Source of the DNA: Acetobacter aceti
GTDB taxonomy: Bacteria; Pseudomonadota; Alphaproteobacteria; Acetobacterales; Acetobacteraceae
DNA length: 64,000 nt
Reading direction: 5' to 3'
NCBI RefSeq assembly: GCF_002005445.1
Contig: NZ_CP014692.1
Span: 2,294,001-2,358,000, forward strand
Shown one piece after another: positions 49,058-56,396 of this stretch; position 1 is the first letter of the stretch; each line of letters begins with the position of its first letter. A program made the translations under genes and the position numbers. The notes under the pieces are model-generated. The model had not been told where the DNA came from, made no database searches, and saw nothing but the letters and a program-made list of their open reading frames with translations.

Positions 49058-49627
49058 TCATGTATGAAGCTCTCTGGCGTAACTGCTTCTTAACTGCTTG
49101 TGACGGATCGTCTCTGTATCAATAAGGAGACAATCGCAATGGCTCTCGACTTCCTCAGCAAGTACAAAACAGTTACTCGAACCAAAGCGGCTCACTAGGG
49201 CTTTATCCAGCTTCGATAAGTGGTTCGTTGTCAGAATTACAGGGGTATCTTCCCCAAGTCCGTCCAACTTACCTTTCAAAGTCGAAGCAGCCGTCGAAGA
49301 TAAGCAGTCAACTTCATCGAGGATCAGAAACTTTTTCCCCGACGAGTTTTGCCCAAAACACCGAGCACCTTCTATTGCGGATCTAACACCATCCTCACTA
49401 CGGTTTACCGCCGCATTGAGGTAAATGATGTCAGAAGGCGTCTCATGAAGATCGGTATAACGGCTCAACAACAGCGCATCAGCCGCCGAAGTCTTACCGC
49501 TTCCCGGAGGCCCTTCGAACATCAGCCAGTTAAGGCTTCCCTTCAAAAAAGCCTCGCCTACTTTCTCAGCGCGTGGATTAGGGGGGATTATCTCCCCCCA
49601 CCCGCTAGGCGCAACAACCTTGACCAT
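49058..49627 (-). CDS. Very small clamp-loader-like AAA+ ATPase
   Basis: A 189-aa protein. Walker A is GPPGSGKT (39-46), Walker B is FLILDEVD (D104, E105), sensor 1 is LTTNH (N135), and the SRF arginine finger (R147) follows. The Walker B and SRF motifs are those of clamp-loader small subunits (RFC/gp44/DnaX type), but the protein ends about 40 residues after SRF and lacks the lid and collar domains that oligomerise such proteins. It overlaps the upstream unknown gene at one base (ATG/TAA junction) and is surely co-translated with it. A role in replication or in loading a partner is inferred. Confidence 0.7.
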   Translation of the reverse strand: MVKVVAPSGWGEIIPPNPRAEKVGEAFLKGSLNWLMFEGPPGSGKTSAADALLLSRYTDLHETPSDIIYLNAAVNRSEDGVRSAIEGARCFGQNSSGKKFLILDEVDCLSSTAASTLKGKLDGLGEDTPVILTTNHLSKLDKALVSRFGSSNCFVLAEEVESHCDCLLIDTETIRHKQLRSSYARELHT

Positions 49628-50508
49628 TAAGCCACCTCGCTTTCTGGAGCCTCGTCCAACGAGCCTTTTAGCTCATCAGCCTCAGCATCTTCCGACTTGG
49701 CAGCTTCAGCCGCTTGTTCGTCATGCAGTAGGACATCTTGCTCCATGGCCTCAGTGATCATCGGATCAATCACGTTCGACTGCCGAGACATCCGAACGAT
49801 CTCAAACTTCGATCCAGAAGCTCGACACAGAGCAACCCATAGGCCGTCAATCGGCGGCCGCCCGTTGACTTCTTCCATTTCGAAAATCGCCTTTGCAGGC
49901 GAGGTTTTTTCGTAGAAGCATTTGGTAAAACGACGCTCTCCATTAAGGATGTTGTCCTTAACCGTTGTCTCTGGTTCAGGTTTAGAGACGCGACCAGCCT
50001 CGTCTTCCCGTACCTTCTTGATCAACGCATTGAATGACTCAAACTCGTCGAGTTCATTGATCCGTTCGTCCAACGTATCGCCCAGTTTGCAGATATAACT
50101 CACTGCCTGTTTGAGACGTGTCTTCGCGGAACCGTCGATTGCAGTCCCTCCATTCGATACCGCAGACGCATTAAGCGCAGCGATCACGTGTTCAACTTTG
50201 AAGCGACGGTCGGGTTTCTTCCTTAAGCTGTCCCTGAAGGCTTCGCTCTGCTGAGCTTTTAGTCCCTCACGGATCGCAGGTTCACCCTGACGGGAATACA
50301 AGGTCAGGCAGACAGCTACCGTCTTCAGCCAACCCTTTCGGGTATCAGCGAAGCCTGCATACATCTCGGAAATACCCGCGATGCCGTAGGCAACCACCTC
50401 ATTATAAGGTTTATCAACGACAGCCGTCATGTCTGAACGACCGATGATGCTAGACATCGGGTTGCTGAGGTCCGTTGTCGTATTTTTTAGTGAAGATGAC
50501 TTGGTCAT
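49627..50508 (-). CDS. Unknown 293-aa protein, partner of the AAA+ gene
   Basis: Not recognised. It is soluble; residues about 20-210 are mostly helical (GISEMYAGFADTRKGWLKTV, LKQAVSYICKLGDTLDERI). A beta-rich part with FTKCFYEKTSPAKAIFEMEE follows, then an acidic Glu/Ala-rich tail of 45 residues as often found on single-strand DNA-binding or processivity partners. It is translationally coupled to the mini AAA+ gene and transcribed away from the helicase-primase gene. The start is the ATG with a weak AGGT upstream. Confidence 0.6.
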   Translation of the reverse strand: MTKSSSLKNTTTDLSNPMSSIIGRSDMTAVVDKPYNEVVAYGIAGISEMYAGFADTRKGWLKTVAVCLTLYSRQGEPAIREGLKAQQSEAFRDSLRKKPDRRFKVEHVIAALNASAVSNGGTAIDGSAKTRLKQAVSYICKLGDTLDERINELDEFESFNALIKKVREDEAGRVSKPEPETTVKDNILNGERRFTKCFYEKTSPAKAIFEMEEVNGRPPIDGLWVALCRASGSKFEIVRMSRQSNVIDPMITEAMEQDVLLHDEQAAEAAKSEDAEADELKGSLDEAPESEVA

Positions 50509-51247
50509 CGTAACCTACTTTGGCAACAATCCGGGAAAATCCCCGAAAAGTAAGACTTTGTTGGTCTTAGTGCGCCGATGGGAAATCGAATCCCAAAACC
50601 CTTACGGGTGCTTCCGCCGCGCAAAATCGCATCACCGATCTAATGACTCACTAGATTGTCAAAGAACTACGAGCCTAACTGCTGCTCGCTTAAGTTGTCT
50701 TATATCATATTTTTCGCGTTTTAGTTGTATCCATATATGAACTTTTGGTAATGTTTGGCTTCCAATGTTGGAAGCCCGTAGAGCGCGTTTTTCTCCTAAA
50801 GGTATCAACATAGCAGCGTATCACTTGAGAGCCCTGTGGCGTGATCTACGGGGCTCTTTGTATGCGGTGTTATTGCGCTGTCCCCCTCATTTTCATTTGT
50901 GGCGGATTTCTGCCGATTTTGTTTCGACTGCTCAAAAAGTACAGCACGAAAACCCTCTTAAGGCCTTTAAAGTATTATCGTTGCATACTTTTGTTCTCAC
51001 ATGACCAATATCCCGGCGCGAACGCAGTGAGTGCCTTAAGGCTGACAACGCAAATCTTGAATAATGACAACCAGAAACACCTGAACTTATAATCAGGTTA
51101 TAAATACAAACAGCAGAAGAAATCCCGGCCATTATTGGTTCTGTACTTCTCACAAGTGCCTATTTGATCTCCCGATAATGGCCGGGGCTGGTGCTGTGAG
51201 GAACATCGAAGTGAGAAGCGATGACAGAGATCTTATAGGAAAAATAT
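50509..51247. promoter_or_regulatory. Structured divergent control region, possible replication origin
   Basis: These 739 bases lie between divergent replication genes and hold no convincing gene. Visible structures are a perfect 9-bp-arm inverted repeat (50757-50765/50768-50776), a terminator-like hairpin (AGAGCCC at 50828, GGGCTCT at 50851), and ACCTGA/TCAGGT (51079-51098). There is also a pair of perfect 12-bp arms at 51124-51135 and 51175-51186, and CTTCTCAC/GTGAGAAG at 51146 and 51211. The 50690-50760 stretch is AT-rich. The last two pairs fall in the leader of the helicase-primase gene. Function as origin, operator or RNA leader is inferred. Confidence 0.5.
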
Positions 51248-53320
51248 ATGGATCACCCATTGAATATAAATCTTGTTAATGCCCCATGCGCTGCGGGTAA
51301 GACATACGTGGCATTAAAGAAGATCGCTTACGCAGAAGAAGTAAGCAACCAACTCACAATACTTGCTCAACCCACTGTTGAACTATGTGAGGAATCTTAC
51401 AAACAATCTCAGAGCAGATATAAGATGCTCGTAACATCGAAGGTCTCAAGTCACTCTTTCGATGTAGCTTCGCAACTGACAATCACCGAAGATGATAATG
51501 CTTTCAAACAGCTATTGAGTACGATCTTAACAAAGAACAAGCAGCTACGTGACCCAGACTTTAACGAAACGGGTATTACGATCATTACCACTCACGCGAA
51601 CCTCATTAACTTGAGACTGTCGGGATTTAATGATCTTCATGAATGGGTCGTTGTTTGGGATGAAGTGCCTGGCTACACAATCCAGCTACCGTCAAAGATA
51701 CCTCTGACTTTTCAATACATTAAAGATTGCTTCGAGATCGAAGACCAAACAGGCGAATGTGGTCTACTAAAAGTTATAAATAAGAAGCAACTTGAAGACA
51801 CGCTTGCTGCCGACGAAGTCATGAATAATGGATATCACGATTTCAAGAACGTCTTATTGGCAGATGACATTGTTGATATTCATGTTGACAGCCAGCAATA
51901 TAACAACTTCGTTGATCTCACGGATGACTCTTTCAGCCTCAAATCACTAGCTACTCTACGCCCTCAGTTTTTTGGCGACACAAGAGAAACAATCATCATG
52001 GGAGCGAACATAACAAACTCACTGATATACAAGGCTCTATTTTCGGACGCTGACTTTGTGAAGCACAAGACATCATGGGAAAAGGAACTACGTTTCCAGA
52101 AGCACGATGGCTCAAAGGTAACTATCTATTATGGATATGAAGGCCGGTGGTCACAGAACAAGGCAAATAAAATCAACATTAAAAGTGAAACATACCTACA
52201 GGCTCTTGTTGATGCAGCAGCAAACCAATGGAAAGGCAAGCAATGGGCTTATCTATCAAATATCGAGAAAACCGTTAAAGGAAAGAAGAGAAATCAGATC
52301 AAGCTACCACCGTTGACAAGGGCTCATGAGCTACCCAAGAAACCTTATGGTTTTAACAAATACAGTCACATTGAACGTATCGCAAGTTTTACAGCACTAA
52401 TCCCTCATCCTGATTTCGTTAGTCTCTTCACAGCAGCTACAGGTATTTCCATAGAAGAGTTCTTGCTCGCGAACTATTATGAAACCGTCTATCAGTCATT
52501 GATGCGCGGAACGATGCGTGACCCCGACAACAAGAACCCCAAAGAGTTTGTCTTACCCGATAAAGACACAGCCGACTGGCTTGCCTCAGAAGTCTTTGCA
52601 GGTGCGAAACTCGTAAAGTTCGATCTACCAGACGAAGCACCAAAGAAATCAGGTAGACCGACAACTGGTACAGCAGCAAACGCAACCGATAGATCCCGCA
52701 AAAGACGCGAAAAAGAAAAGAACGAACTCCTTAAAGACCTTCATGACGCACAAAGTCTTGATTTCGCGTCATACGTCTTCGCTGGAAAGTTTGATAAAAC
52801 GGGAACGCCGATCACAGATGTTAATGACGTTGATCTTTTCTCGAATCAGTTAAAGACGTTCTTTGACAGGGAGACAGACGACAAACACAACAATGACCTC
52901 ATATGTCCCGCAATGATGGATGCAAGCCGCTCAACAGAGACGTCACGCGGCAAAGACAACGTGATAGCAGCGAAACATATCTATCTCGATATAGACGATG
53001 GGGATATGAGGCACGAAGATTTCGCTGCTATGTTCCCAAAGTGGCGGATGATTGTTTATTCAACATTTTCAAGCACAACTGCAAAGCCAAGATGGCGCGT
53101 GATTATCCCAACACAGGATATCATGACCGCAGCAATCTATGAGCGTATGGCACAGCACATCAACAAGGTATTGAAGCGCAAGGGCTATCATCCGAAGAAA
53201 GACATCGACAAGGCAGGCAAACAAGGCATCTGGAAATGCTCTGGCCTTGACTTGTCGAAACTCGGTCCGACGAACATGATGTATTTGCCAGTCAGAAATG
53301 CAGCCCATCCCAATGAATGA
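51248..53320 (+). CDS. Helicase-primase-like replication protein, ends at in-frame TGA
   Basis: A 690-aa protein. The N-terminal part is a helicase-type ATPase: Walker A APCAAGKT (12-19), Walker B VVVWDEVPG (D138, E139), and a motif VI-like QSLMRGTMRD with two Arg near the end of the second RecA-like half. After a basic linker comes a region with YLDIDDGD (about 578-586) and STFSSTTAKPRWRVIIPT (about 604-621), which resembles the catalytic strands of AEP/PrimPol-type primases of phages and plasmids. The frame stops at TGA (53318-53320) but the same frame continues for 135 codons with matching composition. Confidence 0.75.
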   Translation: MDHPLNINLVNAPCAAGKTYVALKKIAYAEEVSNQLTILAQPTVELCEESYKQSQSRYKMLVTSKVSSHSFDVASQLTITEDDNAFKQLLSTILTKNKQLRDPDFNETGITIITTHANLINLRLSGFNDLHEWVVVWDEVPGYTIQLPSKIPLTFQYIKDCFEIEDQTGECGLLKVINKKQLEDTLAADEVMNNGYHDFKNVLLADDIVDIHVDSQQYNNFVDLTDDSFSLKSLATLRPQFFGDTRETIIMGANITNSLIYKALFSDADFVKHKTSWEKELRFQKHDGSKVTIYYGYEGRWSQNKANKINIKSETYLQALVDAAANQWKGKQWAYLSNIEKTVKGKKRNQIKLPPLTRAHELPKKPYGFNKYSHIERIASFTALIPHPDFVSLFTAATGISIEEFLLANYYETVYQSLMRGTMRDPDNKNPKEFVLPDKDTADWLASEVFAGAKLVKFDLPDEAPKKSGRPTTGTAANATDRSRKRREKEKNELLKDLHDAQSLDFASYVFAGKFDKTGTPITDVNDVDLFSNQLKTFFDRETDDKHNNDLICPAMMDASRSTETSRGKDNVIAAKHIYLDIDDGDMRHEDFAAMFPKWRMIVYSTFSSTTAKPRWRVIIPTQDIMTAAIYERMAQHINKVLKRKGYHPKKDIDKAGKQGIWKCSGLDLSKLGPTNMMYLPVRNAAHPNE

Positions 53321-53728
53321 TTCTTTGATGACTACAAGGAAACAAAACGCAAGGTCATATCGGCATTTGATATTGTGTCTAACGTCAAGACAACGATGAC
53401 TGTTGATGATGATATGGAGATCATAGAAGAAATCGAAAAAGCAAAACCAAAAACAAAATCCAACAAGCTGGATGATATCCGCCGCAAGTTAGCAGCGAAG
53501 AACCCCGAACTTATGGAAGCGAAGAAAAACAATGCCATCATAGCATATCAATCAACACCAAAAGGGTCCGGTCTTCGAAATGACGCGTTCTGGAAACTCG
53601 GGCTGGCGCTAAAGAAAGCCGGTTATGATTACATAGAAATCGAGAGCACATTGAAGAACATCGCTGATGACAGTGACCGACGCAAGCAGATCAAATCAAT
53701 AATCTCGAACTTGAAGAAAGCAAAATGA
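53321..53728 (+). pseudogene. C-terminal part of the helicase-primase after the in-frame TGA
   Basis: Reading on in the same frame after the TGA gives FFDDYKETKRK and then a 117-residue helical, Lys-rich segment ending with GLRNDAFWKLGLALKKAGYD and a last helix. Such a tail looks like the PriCT-type helical domain that follows AEP primases. The open frame has no further stop until 53728, where it overlaps the next gene (ATGA). Internal starts (GTG 53375, ATG 53396) exist but have poor ribosome binding sites. Nonsense mutation, sequencing error and readthrough are all possible; a TGG would give Trp at the TGA. Confidence 0.65.
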
Positions 53729-53994
53729 TAGAAACATACACAGAGATGAAAAATGATGGGACATTCGTTGTTGAACGAATGGGCCTATCTTATGAAGAAT
53801 ATCACGAAGACAAAGAATGTCTTCTTGAGGACTTAAAAATAGAACTCAAAGAAGATACGCAAATACAGGTAGACAACGACTATTGGTCGAGTGTGACATC
53901 GCCTTCTGTTGAGGTTGACTATTGGTTTTGGCGCATTGAGATAGACCAAAGCCAAGTAGACAAGATATTACATGCAAAACTAAAATGGAAATAA
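53725..53994 (+). CDS. Unknown 89-aa acidic protein
   Basis: Not recognised. It is strongly acidic (Glu/Asp runs such as YHEDKECLLEDLKIELKED) with a Trp-rich C-terminal part (SVEVDYWFWRIEI). The ATG overlaps the stop of the preceding frame as ATGA, which shows it belongs to the same message and implies that the frame after the TGA was translated at least in the past. DNA mimicry by an acidic protein is a speculation. Confidence 0.55.
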   Translation: MIETYTEMKNDGTFVVERMGLSYEEYHEDKECLLEDLKIELKEDTQIQVDNDYWSSVTSPSVEVDYWFWRIEIDQSQVDKILHAKLKWK

Positions 53995-54163
53995 GATAAA
54001 GAAAGTAACTTATGAACATAAACTACGGCATAGGACAGCCTACAAAATAACCGACACTTGATACTCCACTAAACGGAATAAACCGAAATATAACAAGCTA
54101 TCTAGAGAGCGGAACGCATTATCGATCTTTACTATATTGCAAAATATGATTTATATATAAAAG

Positions 54164-54964
54164 TCAGCTCACAGAAGATTGTTTCGTTATATCAGATATA
54201 TTAAGATATAAATCAAATAATGACTCCACGGAAAGCTGACACTCAATGGCATGAAATCTACAATCTTCACACCTACGTATAGAATTTAATACACTATCAG
54301 AAAAAACAGATTTATCTAAAGACATTGAACTTTTTACCTCACTTAAGTACCATATCAAATCACTAAGATAATAACACAACTTTTTTATACTCTTAGCTGT
54401 ATTAGCATCGAAAATAAAACGACATTTTCCATTAATGGTATGAATGTTGTTTTCAAATGTTTTTATTTTAGATTTCATTTCATCGTATTTTGATATGAAA
54501 TAATACATATCTGCTTTAATATTATCACCGCTTATTTTGCAATCTAAAGAGTAATTCTTATTTATATTTTCGTTGAAACTTACGATATCTTTAGAAGATG
54601 GAATATAATCTGTGAGCCCCAGCAACATCTCGAATCCATGCGATAAATCATCGTACAGTTCATATATCTTTTCAAACAACTCGACACGTTGCTTATTATG
54701 AGCGATATCTCGCTGATCTTGTGATAACTTTGCTTGGGTTCGACTAAGAAGGTGTTGTTGCCATGCGATATAAACTGTAACTAGTCCAACAACTATAGGC
54801 GTCAATAACGCAACAACCCCTTTCACATTATGTCTCGTGAACAACGAAGACAGAACCGTAGCAACAGCATCACCTCTGAATACAAGAAGAAGCTCGAAAG
54901 AACAGCCAAGCACAACGAAGCAAAAAACGAAGGCTTGAAATCGCGTAAAGTTCATAAAGAGCAT
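54164..54964 (-). CDS. Two-TM protein with coiled coil, 5' end abutting the IS
   Basis: A 266-aa protein from the ATG at 54964. Two membrane segments (RFQAFVFCFVVLGCSFELLL and VVALLTPIVVGLVTVYIAW) are followed by a charged coiled coil (LLSRTQAKLSQDQRDIAHNK) and a helical cytoplasmic part. Not recognised. The frame continues into the IS and no ribosome binding site precedes the start, so the IS may have removed its true N-terminus or promoter. AT content is the highest in the element. Candidate accessory or defence gene by position only. Confidence 0.5.
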   Translation of the reverse strand: MLFMNFTRFQAFVFCFVVLGCSFELLLVFRGDAVATVLSSLFTRHNVKGVVALLTPIVVGLVTVYIAWQQHLLSRTQAKLSQDQRDIAHNKQRVELFEKIYELYDDLSHGFEMLLGLTDYIPSSKDIVSFNENINKNYSLDCKISGDNIKADMYYFISKYDEMKSKIKTFENNIHTINGKCRFIFDANTAKSIKKLCYYLSDLIWYLSEVKSSMSLDKSVFSDSVLNSIRRCEDCRFHAIECQLSVESLFDLYLNISDITKQSSVS

Positions 54965-54974
54965 ACCATACGAT

Positions 54975-54978
54975 CTAG
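54975..54978. repeat. CTAG flanking the IS (left)
   Basis: CTAG lies at both borders of the IS (54975-54978 and 55840-55843). It can be a 4-bp target duplication, but IS5-type elements prefer this target, so recombination between two copies would leave the same pattern. Confidence 0.6.
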
Positions 54979-55839
54979 AAGGTGTTATGCACCTTGAGCG
55001 AGTATAGCGGCGTTTCTGAGCATGAAGCATGCGAAAGCGACGACATGGAGACTTGCGAGTGTTGAGGCATAGCGCTCGTAATCCTTGACGAGCCTACGGC
55101 ATCGCGTGGCCCATGCGAAAGATCTTTCGACGACCCAGCGACGAGGTAGCAGAACAAAACCGCGCTTGGCCTCGGGCAATTTGACGACCTCAAGGGCGAT
55201 ACCGTGAGCCCGCGCTGCCTCTGCCGGCCTCTCACCCGTATATCCCTGATCGACATAGGCCAGTTCGACGCTTTCGTCCGTCACTTCCTGAATGGCGGCA
55301 GCGAGGCGTCCGACCTCGGCGCGATCGTCCCGATTGGCTGGCGTGACGTGCAGGGCCAGCAGATGGCCAAACGTGTCCACGGCCATATGCAGTTTCGAGC
55401 CCTTTTTGCGTTTGGCCCCATCATATCCGGCGCGTGCCCCGCTCTCCGGCGTCGAACGCAAGGTTCGGCTGTCAAGAATAGCCGCCGTGGGTTCCGCCTT
55501 GCGGCCTGAGGCCATGCGCAGCACAGCACGCAGGTCAGACGCCAGCGCTTCGAAGCAGCCTGCCTCCATCCAGCGACGGGATTGCTGATAGACCGCCGAC
55601 CAGGGCGGCAGATCGTTCGGCATGGCGCGCCAGGCGATCCCGTAGCGGATCACGTAGCGCAACCCGTTGAACAGTTCGCGCAGATCATGCCGCCGCTGTT
55701 CCGCGTCCTCTCGCATCAGAACCAGATACGGAACAACCAACGACCATTCTTCGTCTGACACGTCAGAGGGATACGGCTTGCGAGCTTGCTTCATTCAGCA
55801 TTACTGAAACAATCACGCGCGAAAGTACATAACACCCTC
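54979..55839 (-). mobile_element. IS5-family insertion sequence, 861 bp
   Basis: The ends form an imperfect inverted repeat of 13 bp: AAGGTGTTATGCAC on the left and the complement of GTACATAACACCCT on the right, with two mismatches. It contains a single transposase gene on the minus strand and is flanked by CTAG. Much higher GC than the surrounding element. It sits at a junction where the genes on both sides have lost their 5' ends. Confidence 0.9.
54985..55794 (-). CDS. IS5-family transposase
   Basis: A 269-aa DDE transposase in one intact frame. The helical N-terminal domain (YPSDVSDEEWSLVVPYL, NGLRYVIRYGIAWRAMPND) and the catalytic residues are visible: Asp in ILDSRTLR, Asp in AYVDQGYTG and Glu in WVVERSFAW. 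It fills almost the whole IS. The intact frame suggests a recent arrival. Confidence 0.95.
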   Translation of the reverse strand: MKQARKPYPSDVSDEEWSLVVPYLVLMREDAEQRRHDLRELFNGLRYVIRYGIAWRAMPNDLPPWSAVYQQSRRWMEAGCFEALASDLRAVLRMASGRKAEPTAAILDSRTLRSTPESGARAGYDGAKRKKGSKLHMAVDTFGHLLALHVTPANRDDRAEVGRLAAAIQEVTDESVELAYVDQGYTGERPAEAARAHGIALEVVKLPEAKRGFVLLPRRWVVERSFAWATRCRRLVKDYERYASTLASLHVVAFACFMLRNAAILAQGA

Positions 55840-55844
55840 TAGCG

Positions 55845-56360
55845 TGGCCGAAAGAAAAGAACACCGTTAAAGGCTCTGTCGTCGCTGGTTTACAGCAAGA
55901 GGTTGCACGAACAGATCAGAGTGCATGCGATCTTCTTACCGATATATTCCCAACAACGACAACGAACTTCATCAACGAATGGAATGACACGCTTGGTCTT
56001 CCTGATAAATGCCAATCAAGCAATCCGACACTCGATGAACGTAGAGGTCAGATCGGTGCTCGTCTTGTAGCCACCTATTCGATGAATAAGCAGTTCTATA
56101 TCGAGTATGCTGCGAACTTGGGCTTCACGATTGAGGTCATTGAATACGGCGCAATCTATCCAGACGTCTATGATTTCAGTCTCGACGGTCAACGCTTAAT
56201 GAATGACGACAACGACGAGTATTGTGTGACCTTCGTTTCACTCAATAACAGTGATATCGCTCTTCTTGAATGTGAGTTCTCCGATATATTGCCTGCTTTC
56301 GCACATTGTTACTTCTATTACGGTGGACCTGATTTCTCGCCAGAACCAGCAGACGGATAA
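55845..56360 (+). pseudogene. 5'-truncated phage tail protein (DUF2313/YmfQ-like)
   Basis: The frame is open from the IS border and encodes a 171-residue C-terminal part of a Mu Gp48/YmfQ-like tail protein: VVAGLQQEVARTDQSACDLL, FINEWNDTLGLPDKC, LDERRGQIGARLVATYSMN and FYIEYAANLGFTIEVIEY. The usual N-terminal 20-30 residues (the LLPPG start region) are missing, cut off by the IS. A GTG at 55845 could still start translation but has no ribosome binding site. The tail fibre gene follows 36 bases later, the normal order in Mu-like tails. Confidence 0.82.
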
Positions 56361-56396
56361 ATACCATCGAATATATTCACATTTAAGAGGTCCATT

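Noticed and set aside
50765..51092. Short plus-strand frames in the replication control region
   Set aside because: No ribosome binding sites, and they run through inverted repeats and a terminator-like hairpin.
54975..55843. CTAG repeats as proof that the IS inserted into one intact gene
   Set aside because: The genes left and right of the IS are different, face away from each other and both lack their 5' ends, so the repeats may only reflect target preference.
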